Below, piece after piece: positions 1 to 9,653 of a stretch of 64,000 nucleotides of DNA (position 1 is the stretch's first letter; every line of letters starts with the position of its first letter). The translations under genes and the position numbers were made by a program. Under the pieces are notes generated by a model that saw only the letters and a list, made by a program, of their open reading frames with translations, was not told the origin of the DNA and ran no database searches. Location of the stretch: contig NZ_JACCBV010000001.1 of assembly GCF_013409785.1 (NCBI RefSeq), positions 1,364,001 to 1,428,000 of the forward strand, written 5' to 3'. This DNA comes from Microbacterium immunditiarum (lineage in GTDB: Bacteria > Actinomycetota > Actinomycetes > Actinomycetales > Microbacteriaceae).

Positions 1-1365
1 GGCGCGGGTGAGAAGATCGTCGGCTTCACCGGCTACTCGCAGCACGACGAGGCGCAGTTCGTCGCCGACGAGATCGAGACCCTCCGACGCGAGGGCGTCG
101 CGTACGGGCAGATGGCCGTCTTCTACCGCACGAACTCGCAGTCGCGTGCGCTGGAAGAGATCTTCATCCGCTCGGCGGTGCCGTACAAGATCATGGGCGG
201 CACGAAGTTCTACGAGCGCGCCGAGATCAAGGACGCGCTGGCGTACCTCATCGCGGTCGCGAATCCCGCCGACGAGATGGCGCTGCGCCGCATCGTGAAC
301 AAGCCGCGGCGCGGCATCGGCGACGTGACGATCGAGGCGATCTCGCGGTACGCCCGCGAGGAGCAGATCACGTTCCGCGACGCGCTCGCGAACTCGTCGG
401 CGCTCGGCGTCGGGCCGAAGATCCAGGCGGCGATCGCCCATCTCGACGCGGTGCTCGCCGAGGCATCCGACATCATGCTTCCGCCCTCCGGCGAGATCGC
501 ACCGCCGACGTCGGTAACCGAAGGACTCCAGCTGCTGCTGAACAAGAGCGGCTACATCGACGCGCTGCGCGCGAGCCGCGATCCGCAGGATGAGGCCCGC
601 GTCGAGAACCTCGACGAGCTCGTCGCGGTCACGCGCGAGTTCGCGCGCAACAACCCCGAGGGCACGATCCTCGACTTCCTGACCGAGGTTGCGCTCGTGT
701 CCGACGCCGACGACCTCGAAGACGCGTCGGGCTCGGTGTCGCTCATGACGCTGCACACCGCGAAGGGCCTCGAGTACGATGCGGTGTTCGTCACCGGCGT
801 CGAGGAGGATCTGATCCCGCACCGCATCTCGGCGGGGGAGCCGGGCGGCCCGCAGGAGGAGCGGCGCCTCTTCTACGTGGGCATCACCCGCGCGCGCAAG
901 CGTCTGTACCTCTCGCTCGCGATGACCCGGGCGCAGTTCGGCGAGGTATCGGTCGCGATGCCGAGCCGCTTCCTGCAGGAGATCCCGCACGAGCTGCTGC
1001 ACTGGCGCCAGTCGCCGGGCGACGTCAACTCTCGCGGAGGCTCACAGTCGCGGGCGCTCAACGCGCGCCGCGGCGGGTTCGGCGGCTCGACGCCGGGCAA
1101 GCGCTACGGCGACGACCTCGTGCCGCTCGCGCGGCGGCAGCCGAACGGGTCGATCGAGAAGTTCGCGAACCGCATCCCGGCGAAGGTGCGCGACAACGGC
1201 GACCTCGAGCTCGCTCCCGGCGACCGCATCCGCCACGACGACTTCGGCGAAGGCCGCGTCGATCTCGTGACGGGCGAGGGCGCGAAGCGCGTCGCCCACG
1301 TGCGGTTCGACACCGCCGGCGCGAAGAAGCTGCTCATCAAGGTCGCGCCGATCGAGAAGATCTAG
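1..1365 (+). CDS. pcrA: ATP-dependent DNA helicase PcrA/UvrD, 3' part
   Basis: This is the C-terminal part (454 codons plus stop) of a superfamily 1A 3'-5' DNA helicase acting in nucleotide excision repair and fork processing. The frame is open from base 1, so the N-terminal ATPase motifs lie outside the window. Helicase motifs that I can read include the motif IV region (VFYRTNSQSRALEE), motif V (LMTLHTAKGLEYDAVF, with the typical VEEDLIPH after it) and motif VI (EERRLFYVGITRARKRLYL). The last ~60 residues (APGDRIRHDDFGEGRV ... VRFD) match the Tudor-like C-terminal domain typical of PcrA, which favours PcrA over Rep. The gene is convergent with the MerR gene, and their stop codons overlap by three bases. 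Confidence 0.95.
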   Translation, partial: GAGEKIVGFTGYSQHDEAQFVADEIETLRREGVAYGQMAVFYRTNSQSRALEEIFIRSAVPYKIMGGTKFYERAEIKDALAYLIAVANPADEMALRRIVNKPRRGIGDVTIEAISRYAREEQITFRDALANSSALGVGPKIQAAIAHLDAVLAEASDIMLPPSGEIAPPTSVTEGLQLLLNKSGYIDALRASRDPQDEARVENLDELVAVTREFARNNPEGTILDFLTEVALVSDADDLEDASGSVSLMTLHTAKGLEYDAVFVTGVEEDLIPHRISAGEPGGPQEERRLFYVGITRARKRLYLSLAMTRAQFGEVSVAMPSRFLQEIPHELLHWRQSPGDVNSRGGSQSRALNARRGGFGGSTPGKRYGDDLVPLARRQPNGSIEKFANRIPAKVRDNGDLELAPGDRIRHDDFGEGRVDLVTGEGAKRVAHVRFDTAGAKKLLIKVAPIEKI

Positions 1366-1979
1366 GCTTCGGGCGGCGGCACCTTGCCGCTCACGAGCAG
1401 GTGGTGGTGCGCGAGCCGCCGCAGCGCGAGCATCACCGGCTCGTACAGCGCGGTGCCGAGCACCGCGTACACGACCGCATCCGTCACGGTCATGTCTCCG
1501 ATGGGGGCGACCTCTTCGCGTGCGACCTCGCGCATCGCGTCGGCGTAGCGTCGCAGCACCGCCGGATCCCACCGCAGCCCCGCGTCCTCGATCGCGCGAA
1601 TCGCCGACTCGAGCTGCGGCACGGCGGCGAACCGCGGTTCGTACGTCAGCCCGGCCCGCTCGATCGCCTCGCGCGCGCGTGGGTAATCGTCGGCCTCCTC
1701 GACGTAGGGCGGGAGTGCGCCGACCGCGCGGCCGAGCGTGTCCACCGGGTCGGAGGCGGGCTCGTCGATGAGCGCGAGGATCTCGCGCACACGTGACAGC
1801 GGCAGTCCTCGCACGTCGGAAAGCGCCGCAATGAGCCGGACGCGAGCGAGATGGTCCTCCCCGTACTCCGCGTTCGTCGCGGACACAGCCTCGCCCCGCG
1901 GGAGCATGCCCTCACGGATGTAGAACTTCAGCGTCGCGACGGGCACGCCGCTGCGCTTCGAGAGCTCGGAGATCCTCAC
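1362..1979 (-). CDS. MerR family transcriptional regulator
   Basis: Predicted DNA-binding regulator of 205 residues. The N-terminus VRISELSKRSGVPVATLKFY followed by REGMLP is a MerR winged helix-turn-helix, and the rest is a helical effector or dimer domain with no metal-binding cysteines. I chose the GTG at 1979 because the MerR fold begins there; the open frame extends further upstream but would run through an AT-rich promoter region. The gene is divergent from the small membrane protein at 2092, with a dyad-symmetric AT-rich segment between them, so it probably regulates that gene and itself. Ligand unknown. Confidence 0.85.
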   Translation of the reverse strand: MRISELSKRSGVPVATLKFYIREGMLPRGEAVSATNAEYGEDHLARVRLIAALSDVRGLPLSRVREILALIDEPASDPVDTLGRAVGALPPYVEEADDYPRAREAIERAGLTYEPRFAAVPQLESAIRAIEDAGLRWDPAVLRRYADAMREVAREEVAPIGDMTVTDAVVYAVLGTALYEPVMLALRRLAHHHLLVSGKVPPPEA

Positions 1980-2018
1980 GGACGCGTCCGGTGATAGGGG
2001 GGCCGCGGGAATGGACTG

Positions 2019-2070
2019 GACATATAGATAGTTTAGGTATCTAATACTGGATAGCCAAACTATCCAATTC
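2019..2070. promoter_or_regulatory. Divergent promoter/operator between MerR and membrane-protein genes
   Basis: An AT-rich island in GC-rich DNA. It contains the perfect dyad GGATAG-N5-CTATCC (2049-2065) and a larger inverted repeat GATAGTTT (2027-2034)/AAACTATC (2057-2064). A -10-like TAATACT (2042-2048) reads toward the gene at 2092. MerR proteins bind dyads inside promoter spacers, so this is the likely operator. The assignment is inferred from position and symmetry. Confidence 0.55.
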
Positions 2071-2091
2071 ATCCCGACCGAAGGAGTCGCC

Positions 2092-2508
2092 ATGGATCCC
2101 ATACTCACGATCGTCCTCGGCGCGACGGTGCTCACGGTCATCGGCATCATGTCCGGCGGCACGTTCCTGCTGCGGATCGCATCCCACGGCCTGCCGTTCA
2201 ACGGCCTGCAGAAGACGTTCTTCCGCGCGGGTCACGCCCACGCGGGCGTGCTCGTGATCCTCGGTCTCGTGTCTGCGCTGCTGCTCTCCGCAGCCGGCGT
2301 GACCGGCCCGTGGCTGTGGTCCGCGGTCGGCGTGCTGGCCGCCGCGATCCTCATCCCTGCGGGGTTCTTCCTCTCGGTGCTGGGTCAGGATCCGAAGCGC
2401 CCGGGCCGGTTGATCGCCCTGCTCTGGGCGGGCGTCGTCGTGCTCGCGCTCTCGCTCATCGCGGTCGGCGTGAGCCTCATCGCGACGGGGGTGAGCGGCT
2501 TGGGGTGA
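2092..2508 (+). CDS. Small four-helix membrane protein
   Basis: A 138-residue integral membrane protein with four predicted hydrophobic helices (about residues 5-27, 45-68, 72-95 and 105-132). A His-containing loop, RAGHAHAGVL, precedes helix two. The ATG at 2092 follows a good ribosome site (GAAGGAG, 6-7 bases upstream). The gene is divergent from a MerR regulator and is its likely target. I do not recognise a characterised family; a stress or efflux-related role would be a guess from the MerR context. Confidence 0.75.
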   Translation: MDPILTIVLGATVLTVIGIMSGGTFLLRIASHGLPFNGLQKTFFRAGHAHAGVLVILGLVSALLLSAAGVTGPWLWSAVGVLAAAILIPAGFFLSVLGQDPKRPGRLIALLWAGVVVLALSLIAVGVSLIATGVSGLG

Positions 2509-2540
2509 CTCGCTCGGGGGTGTCCCTTCGCAACTTTCGA

Positions 2541-2571
2541 CCGATAGTGTGTGCCCCGGAACCCCTATCGG
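2541..2571. promoter_or_regulatory. Inverted repeat upstream of giant adhesin gene
   Basis: CCGATAG (2541-2547) and CTATCGG (2565-2571) form a perfect 7-bp inverted repeat with a 17-base spacer. It ends 23 bases before the adhesin start codon. The block CCCCTATCG (2562-2570) inside it recurs in front of the second DUF5979 surface-protein gene (12109-12117, complement). It is a candidate activator or repressor site. Confidence 0.4.
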
Positions 2572-2594
2572 CTGAGACTCTGTAGAGGGGACAG

Positions 2595-5500
2595 ATGCTC
2601 TCGAAGACACATTCCCGGCTCGCCGCCACCCTCGCCGTCGTGGCGGTCGCAGCATCCGCGCTCATCGCGCCCGCTGCGGCGGCCGCACCGATTCTGCCCG
2701 ACCCTGAACCCGGCGCCATCTCCGCGTTGGCCCAGCTCGACAAGATCGCGTCGGCCACCGAGGTGGCGCCGGGCGAGACCTTCACCTACACGCTCACCGT
2801 CGGTTGCTCCGCGATCACCGACCTCGGATGTCGCGGAGCCGTGCTGAACGACGTGATCCCGGCGCCGTTCGTCGTGGTCGACGCGGTCGTCGGTGGAGGT
2901 GTCAACACCGCTGCCGAGCCGGTCATCGAGGGCAACTCGGTCACGGTCACGTGGACGACCCCGCTCGGCGACGGCACGGTCGGCATCCTCGACGCGACGA
3001 CGGGAGTGGTCGAGATCACCGCGATGCTGCCCGCCGACGCCTCATATGACGTCTCGGACATCCCGGTCGTCAACGAGGCGACGATCGAGGGCGTCAACTT
3101 CGCGGACGAGGACGCGGCCGTCGCCGTCACCCCTGTCATCCCGCTCGCGCTCGCGACGACGGCGACCAAGGCGTTCACGCCGACCGAAGCCGTCGCGACC
3201 CCGGGCACGCCCGTGTCGGCGGCGCTGGGCGCCGCGAACACCTCGAACGCGACGGTCGGATCGCTCACGATCCAGGATCCGGTCGATCCGGATGCCGCCC
3301 CCAACCCCTTCGACTCGCTCGCGTTCGCGGGGTTCGGCACCGTCACGCCGCCGGCCGGCGCCGATCCCGCACTGACCACGTACGAGGTCTACGTCGACGG
3401 CGCGTGGGTCGCCGCCCCGGGCGGAACGCTGCCCGCGGGCGTCACGCCCGACGAAGTGAAAGGCACGCGCGTCACGTTCAACGGCGCGATTCCCGCGGGC
3501 GCGACAGGTTCCGTCGCGCTCGACCTGACGGTGACGGATGCCGCGGCATCCGCCCCGGACGGCACAGCCGTCGCCAACGACGTGCTCTCCACCGTCGCGC
3601 TCGACGGACAGACCGCGACCGGCGAAGCGGACGCGACCTTCACCCTCAGGCAGAACGCCGTGACGGTGACCGCCGCCAAGGCGTTCGATCCGAACCTCGT
3701 CGTCGCGGGGGAGCCGACGACGGTGACGATCGGCGGCACCAACGCTTCGACGATCCCGATCGAGTCGCTCACGATCTCCGAGCCTGCGACGGGCTCGTTC
3801 CCCGATGCCTACACGTTCGGCGGTTTCACCGGCCCGGTGGCGTGGCCGGCGGGCGCCGCGTCCGGCGAGGTCGTCTACACGCTGTCGGACGGCACCACGG
3901 CGACCGTGCCCTTCGCCGACAACACGACGCCGGCGCTCCCCGACGGTGTCGACCCCGCCGATGTGACGTCGTTCCAGCTCGTCTTCACGGGCGACATCGT
4001 GCCGGGTGCTGAGACGTCGGCGCCCTTCGCGGTCGAGACGGATCCCGATCTCGCGGGACTCCCGCTCACCGTTCCCAACGTCGTCGGGGTCGAGGGTGAG
4101 AACGCGGGCGTGACCGGCACCGCCGAGGCATCCGACGATCTCTACATCTACGACGAGGTGATCGAGCCGTATATCTCGAAGCAGGTCCGGCCGTCGCCGA
4201 TCCTGGCGGCCCCGGGCCAGGTCGTGACGGTGTCGCTCGAGGGCGGGCTCACCGAGCGGCCGTCGCCGCCCGACGACCCGACCGGCACGACCGGGCGCGC
4301 GCAGCAGGTCGTGATCCAGGACCCGCAGGATCCCGTCGAAGGCGACGCCTGGTGGAACGCGTTCGACCTCACCGCGATCACGCAGACGCCCGTCCCGGCC
4401 GACTCGACGCTGACGATCGAGTACTACGACACGACCACCGGCACATGGGAGATGCTCGCCGGCCCGATCGACGGGCCCACGATCTACTCGCAGCAGGTGC
4501 CCGCCGACATCGGCGACGTCGCCGGCGGAGTCCGCTTCGTCTACGACTACACAGGTGACGCGGGCGGCTTCGCGCCGGGCACCGACTTCGCGCCGAACTT
4601 CACGTCGTCGCTGCGCGCCGACGGCCGGTACATCGGCGCGCCTCCGTTCAGCACGACCGAGCCCACGTTCGTCCCGAACTGTGCGCAGACGGATGCTTCG
4701 AGCGCGAACCCCGCCGTGCCCGACGGGCAGGCCGTGATGCCGCCCGACGAGTGCCCCGAGCTCGAGCTCATCCCACCCGATCCCGGCAGCGCGGACATCA
4801 TCGACAAGTCCTTCGGAACCTCGAGCTCCGGCGGCATCAAGTCCGTCATCGCGCGCTCGGGCGACACCATCCCCTCGACGCTGACGTGGTCGACGGGCGG
4901 CTTCTCTGGCCTCGAGCGCGTCGAGATCACCGACATCGCGTCGCGCGAGACCACCGACATCACGGCGTCGATCTACAACGCGTTCGATCTCACGCGCATC
5001 GAGCCCATCACCACGGCGACCGATCCGCTCATCGCGTACGACGCCGTGCAGGCGGTCGAACTCTACAACGGAACGACGTGGGTGCCCGCGACGAACAACC
5101 CGTGCGAGCCGCTGTGCATCGGGCAGTTCCCGGGCATGAACCTCACCGCGGCCGAGCGCGCCTCGACGACCGCCGTGCGACTGACATTCGTCGAGAGCCC
5201 TGACCGTGAGGCGGCATCCGAAGGCGATCCGACGGCACCGCCCGTCGGATCGGGCGTCGCTCGATCGTTCGCGAACGACCGCCCGATCACGCTCGTGTGG
5301 CAGGTGCGCGACACGCGCCGCAGCGACGGCACCGCCGTGCTCGGCGACGAGCTCTACAACCTGCCGACCGACGGCGTCGTGCGCAACACGGTCAGCGCCT
5401 CGGGGTTCTTCGCCGACGGGAGCGACCCCCTGTCGGCGAACGACCAGGACGACGTGATCATCGTCGACGTCCCGATCACGACGACGACCGACAAGAACTG

Positions 5501-8500
5501 GAACGGCGGACCCCTCGCCGTGCCGACCGACCCGAGCATTCCGGCCAGCCAGTATCCGCTGAGCCGGATCACCGTCACGACTCGCAACACGACCCCCGCC
5601 AGGGTCGACATGCTGCAGATCACCGACACGGCGCCCGGGTCGGTGACCGACCGCCGCGAGGATCCGTTCCAGGCCTTCACCTTCAACAACTTCTCGCGCA
5701 TCGACGTGCCGGCCGGCGCGACCGACACCGTCGTGACGCTCTTCTGCGTCGGCGGCGACGCCGTCGAGTTCACGCGCGACGAGGCGCTCGCGCTCGTCCC
5801 CGCCACGATCCCGTGCGAAGTGTCCGGCGTGCAGGTGACGTACACCGGACGCATCGACGCGAACGCCGCCGGCGTGGTCGAATTCGACGTGCGACTGCGC
5901 CCCTTCTGGCGCGGCACGATGGAGCGGGTCTCGCCGGCGGACTCGCCGATCGCCAACGCCGCCCAGGGCGTCGTCGCCGACGTCGACCCCTTCACGACGT
6001 GCCCGCCGCCCATCGACGCGCGGTGGGCGTGCGACGAGGGCGCCGCGACGATCGCGCTGGAGGAGCCGTCGTTCTCGGTGTCGGCCGCGAAGTCGATCTC
6101 ACCCGCGCAGCAGAAGGAGGACGACTTCTCACCCGTCACCGTCACCCTCACGGGTCAGCCCGGAGGCTCGGCCCGTCCGCAGACGATGATCATGACGGAC
6201 GACGACCCGACGTTCTGGAACGCGGTCGACTTCGTGGGGCCCGACCCGGCGTGGACTCTTCCCACCCCCGTCGCGCAGGTGCGGGTCTGCTATCTCGACG
6301 GTGGCACGTTCACCGACGCGACCGTCATCGCCGGCGATGTCGGCGGCGAGTGGACCTGCATGCCGCGGCTCGGCGACCTGTCGATCGACGCGGCGAGGGC
6401 GTTCCTCGAATCAGCTCCGAGCACCCTCCACGGGCTGAGCTTCCAGTTCTGGTCGAGCAACGAGCTCGGGTGGCTGAACCCCGTGAACCCGATCGTGAAC
6501 GTCCCGTTCCTCGTCGAGCGGCGCGTCGACCTGCGCACCGGTGAGCCCACGCCCACCACTCGCAGCGACCAGGTGCCCGCGCCGGGCGAGCAGGAGGCCG
6601 GCATCTTCTTCGACACCATGACCGTCGAGGGCCGGTCGGCGGAGATCGCTCCGGGCGTGTGGCTGACCGACGAGCAGATGGCGGATGCCGAGTACCGGAA
6701 CCTGCACCTCGAGGCATCCGTCAATGTCGTGAAGTCGCCGACCGGTGACGTGCAGCCGGGCGTCGAGATCCCGTTCACGCTCGCCTACACGAACACGGGT
6801 GAGCGCGCGCTCACCGAGATCGTCTTCATCGACGAGCTCCCGCTCACCGCGACCGGCGAGCCGCAGCTCGTGTTCCACCCCGACCGGGACCCCAGCGTGC
6901 CGCCCTGGTCGTTCACGCTCACGGGCGCCGCGCCGACACCGCCGGCAGGCGACCCGCTGCCGACCGACCCCGATGAGGTCGACGTGCAGGATCTGGGCAC
7001 GAGCATCGTCTTCACGATGCCCGCGGGGAGCGTGCTGGAACCCGGGCAGACCTACACGATCACGCTGCGGATGATGCTGCGACCTGGGCTCACCCCGGAC
7101 GACTCGGTGACGAACACCGCGCTCATCGACGTGGCCGAGCCCCTCGACGAGTGCGTGCCCGAGTACGACCCGGCGACGGGACTGTGCTCCGACACGGCCA
7201 CCGTTCAGCCGCTCGCGGTGCCGGCGCTGAGCACCGTGAAGTCGGTGCGCGCCGACAACCCGCCGAACCTCGCCGGCATCCCGAACGTGCGCAGCGATGA
7301 CGCGAACTACTCGTGCGAGGGTACGGCGACGCCCGACGAGTTCTACCGGTTCCCGTGCGTGCCGCTCACGCTCCCAGGGGACACCGAGACGTGGCGCGTG
7401 CGGATCACGAACGCCGGCACGCTGCCGATCAACGAGCTCGTGGCGATCGACAACCTCCCGACACCAGGAGACCAGGGCCTCGTCGTCGTCCTCCCGCGCG
7501 GCAGCCAGTGGCAGCCGACGTACGCCGGCAACGCGGAGCTCGTGGTCGAGCCCACCACGCCCGCCGGCGCCGTGCTCACGCTGTACTACTCGACGAGCTC
7601 GACACCGTGCACGGCCGACCTCAACCCCGTGGGCACCCCGTGCGCCGGCGCGTGGCTGCCGCTCGAGGACACGGTCGACCCCGCGCTCGTGCGTAGCCTC
7701 AAACTCGAGGTCGACTTCCCCGGTGTCGACCTCTTCGACCCCGGTGACTCGCTCACGCTGCAGTTCCAGACGCGCACGACTCCGAACGCGGTCGTCGACG
7801 TAGAGCAGCCGACGGCGTACAACACCGTCTCGCTCGGAGGGGTCGCCCTGAGCGGGACGACACCCGTCGTGGTGCCCGCGACGGAAGGCCGCCGCGTGGG
7901 TGTCGCGTACCCCACGGGGGCGATCGCGCTGCAGAAGATCGTGTCGGGTCCGGCATCCGAATTCGCCCCCGACTCGTTCCCCGTGACACCCGTGTGCACG
8001 ATCGACGGCGTGCCGATCGAGGGGCTGGCCGAAGTCGACCTCGTCCCCGGTGATCCGGCGGTCGTCATCGACGGGCTCCCGCTCGGGGCGGAGTGCACCG
8101 CGACCGAAGGCCAGTGGGGCCAGACGGAGCAGGTCATCGGCACCGCGACGGTCGGCCTCGACACGGAGGAGATCGGGCTCGTCACCGTCGAGAACATCTA
8201 CGAGGTCGCCGACCTGCGAATCAGCAAGGCGGTCGACACGGATGCCGTCGACAACAGCGGCAACCCCGTGCCGTACGGGCCGTTCGCCTTCGCGGTCGAC
8301 TGCACGCTCAACGGCCAGCCGGCGTACGCCGACGGCTACGGGCCCGATGACCCGATGGTCGCCGAGATCACGCCGGAGCAGTCCTGGGCGCTCGCGGGGA
8401 TCCCCGTCAACGCGACGTGCACGATCGAGGAGACGGACGATCTCGGCGCCGGGGGCACCACGATGCAGGTGACCGTCGACGGGCAGGCGGAGCCCCCTGT

Positions 8501-9653
8501 CGACGGCACGTCGGTCGACGTCGTGATCGAGGAGGACACCGAGGTCCAGGTGCTCGCGACGAACACGTTCGGCGTCGGCTCGTTCCGCCTCACGAAGGAG
8601 CGGGTCGGTCCCGGTGCCGCCGATTTCGGAGCCGGCCCCTTCGTGTTCGCCGTCGTGTGCACGCTCGACACCGGCAGCGGCATCCGTCTTGTCTGGGCAG
8701 GCTTCCTCACGCTCGACGAGGGCAACGGGTACGAAACCGAGGTCGACGATGTCGCCTCCGGAGCGACGTGCACCGTGAGCGAGACCGATGACGGTGGCGC
8801 CACGACGGTCGAGATCACGCCGACCGAGTTCACGGTCGCGACCGACCAGACGATCGAGATCGAGGCGGTCAACACGTTCGAGGCGGGCGCCCTCACCGTC
8901 ACGAAGGCGATCGACGGTGCGGGCGCCGACCTGTGGGGCGCAGGACCCTTCGCCGTCGCGCTTGACTGCATCGACGACGGCGGGGCGTCGGTGGCGATCC
9001 CCGGTGGCGCCGAGCAGCTGCTGAGCGAGGCGAACGGCTACTCGTACACGTACGAGCCGCTGCTCATCGGGCTCGAGTGCACGCTGACGGAGACCGACAC
9101 GGGCGGGGCGACATCGACGACGATCACGGATGCTGCGGGCGAACCGATCGAGGTCATTGAGATCGTCGAGGGCGACACCGCGATCACCGTCACGAACACC
9201 TTCGACGTCGGGCAGATCGAGGTCGTCAAGACGGTCTCGGGCGGCGACGCGGCCGAGTACGTGGGCTACTCGTTCGAGGTGACGGCCTCGTGCGCGTGGG
9301 ACGGAGCACCGATCGAGGTTCCGGGTGGCGCGGTGCGCGAGCTCACGACGTCCGCGCCGGTCGTGTACGACGACCTCCCCGTGGGCGCCGAGTGCACGAT
9401 CTCCGAGACCGACGACGGGGGTGCCGACGCGATCACGTACACCCCGGCCGATCCGGATGCCCCGACCCGCGCCCTCGTGACGGTGGGTACCGGCTCCGTG
9501 GCATCCGTCGCCGTCGACAACCGGTTCGACTGGCACCTGCCGCCCACCGGAGTCGACGGCAGCCGTCTCGCGGGCGTCGGCGCGATCGGGGCTCTGACCG
9601 TGCTCGCGGGTGTGCTCTGGATGATCGCGGGGCGGCGTCGTCGGATCGGCTAG
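2595..9653 (+). CDS. Giant cell-wall-anchored adhesin, DUF11-like and DUF5979 repeats, LPPTG signal
   Basis: A 2352-residue secreted surface protein. The N-terminus has a signal peptide (about residues 1-32, ending in an Ala-rich stretch). The first ~1750 residues are a string of beta-rich DUF11/isopeptide-type modules with recurring phrases such as VNEATIEG, TFTYTLTV and FTLAYTNTGE. From about residue 1774 there are five DUF5979 (SpaA-like) repeats, starting near 1774, 1873, 1996, 2100 and 2208. Each opens with a phrase like LTVTKAIDG and carries two conserved Cys (for example FAVDC ... NATCTIEETDD). The C-terminus has LPPTG (about residue 2315), a hydrophobic helix and an RRRR tail, a sortase sorting signal. 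The start follows GAGGGGA. No sortase gene lies in the window. Likely roles are adhesion or fimbria-like surface structure. Confidence 0.88.
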   Translation: MLSKTHSRLAATLAVVAVAASALIAPAAAAAPILPDPEPGAISALAQLDKIASATEVAPGETFTYTLTVGCSAITDLGCRGAVLNDVIPAPFVVVDAVVGGGVNTAAEPVIEGNSVTVTWTTPLGDGTVGILDATTGVVEITAMLPADASYDVSDIPVVNEATIEGVNFADEDAAVAVTPVIPLALATTATKAFTPTEAVATPGTPVSAALGAANTSNATVGSLTIQDPVDPDAAPNPFDSLAFAGFGTVTPPAGADPALTTYEVYVDGAWVAAPGGTLPAGVTPDEVKGTRVTFNGAIPAGATGSVALDLTVTDAAASAPDGTAVANDVLSTVALDGQTATGEADATFTLRQNAVTVTAAKAFDPNLVVAGEPTTVTIGGTNASTIPIESLTISEPATGSFPDAYTFGGFTGPVAWPAGAASGEVVYTLSDGTTATVPFADNTTPALPDGVDPADVTSFQLVFTGDIVPGAETSAPFAVETDPDLAGLPLTVPNVVGVEGENAGVTGTAEASDDLYIYDEVIEPYISKQVRPSPILAAPGQVVTVSLEGGLTERPSPPDDPTGTTGRAQQVVIQDPQDPVEGDAWWNAFDLTAITQTPVPADSTLTIEYYDTTTGTWEMLAGPIDGPTIYSQQVPADIGDVAGGVRFVYDYTGDAGGFAPGTDFAPNFTSSLRADGRYIGAPPFSTTEPTFVPNCAQTDASSANPAVPDGQAVMPPDECPELELIPPDPGSADIIDKSFGTSSSGGIKSVIARSGDTIPSTLTWSTGGFSGLERVEITDIASRETTDITASIYNAFDLTRIEPITTATDPLIAYDAVQAVELYNGTTWVPATNNPCEPLCIGQFPGMNLTAAERASTTAVRLTFVESPDREAASEGDPTAPPVGSGVARSFANDRPITLVWQVRDTRRSDGTAVLGDELYNLPTDGVVRNTVSASGFFADGSDPLSANDQDDVIIVDVPITTTTDKNWNGGPLAVPTDPSIPASQYPLSRITVTTRNTTPARVDMLQITDTAPGSVTDRREDPFQAFTFNNFSRIDVPAGATDTVVTLFCVGGDAVEFTRDEALALVPATIPCEVSGVQVTYTGRIDANAAGVVEFDVRLRPFWRGTMERVSPADSPIANAAQGVVADVDPFTTCPPPIDARWACDEGAATIALEEPSFSVSAAKSISPAQQKEDDFSPVTVTLTGQPGGSARPQTMIMTDDDPTFWNAVDFVGPDPAWTLPTPVAQVRVCYLDGGTFTDATVIAGDVGGEWTCMPRLGDLSIDAARAFLESAPSTLHGLSFQFWSSNELGWLNPVNPIVNVPFLVERRVDLRTGEPTPTTRSDQVPAPGEQEAGIFFDTMTVEGRSAEIAPGVWLTDEQMADAEYRNLHLEASVNVVKSPTGDVQPGVEIPFTLAYTNTGERALTEIVFIDELPLTATGEPQLVFHPDRDPSVPPWSFTLTGAAPTPPAGDPLPTDPDEVDVQDLGTSIVFTMPAGSVLEPGQTYTITLRMMLRPGLTPDDSVTNTALIDVAEPLDECVPEYDPATGLCSDTATVQPLAVPALSTVKSVRADNPPNLAGIPNVRSDDANYSCEGTATPDEFYRFPCVPLTLPGDTETWRVRITNAGTLPINELVAIDNLPTPGDQGLVVVLPRGSQWQPTYAGNAELVVEPTTPAGAVLTLYYSTSSTPCTADLNPVGTPCAGAWLPLEDTVDPALVRSLKLEVDFPGVDLFDPGDSLTLQFQTRTTPNAVVDVEQPTAYNTVSLGGVALSGTTPVVVPATEGRRVGVAYPTGAIALQKIVSGPASEFAPDSFPVTPVCTIDGVPIEGLAEVDLVPGDPAVVIDGLPLGAECTATEGQWGQTEQVIGTATVGLDTEEIGLVTVENIYEVADLRISKAVDTDAVDNSGNPVPYGPFAFAVDCTLNGQPAYADGYGPDDPMVAEITPEQSWALAGIPVNATCTIEETDDLGAGGTTMQVTVDGQAEPPVDGTSVDVVIEEDTEVQVLATNTFGVGSFRLTKERVGPGAADFGAGPFVFAVVCTLDTGSGIRLVWAGFLTLDEGNGYETEVDDVASGATCTVSETDDGGATTVEITPTEFTVATDQTIEIEAVNTFEAGALTVTKAIDGAGADLWGAGPFAVALDCIDDGGASVAIPGGAEQLLSEANGYSYTYEPLLIGLECTLTETDTGGATSTTITDAAGEPIEVIEIVEGDTAITVTNTFDVGQIEVVKTVSGGDAAEYVGYSFEVTASCAWDGAPIEVPGGAVRELTTSAPVVYDDLPVGAECTISETDDGGADAITYTPADPDAPTRALVTVGTGSVASVAVDNRFDWHLPPTGVDGSRLAGVGAIGALTVLAGVLWMIAGRRRRIG

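Noticed and set aside
7918-9530. Regularly spaced similar blocks that might suggest a CRISPR or DNA repeat array
   Set aside because: Similarity is at protein level (DUF5979 modules about 100-120 residues long); the DNA is not repeated exactly.
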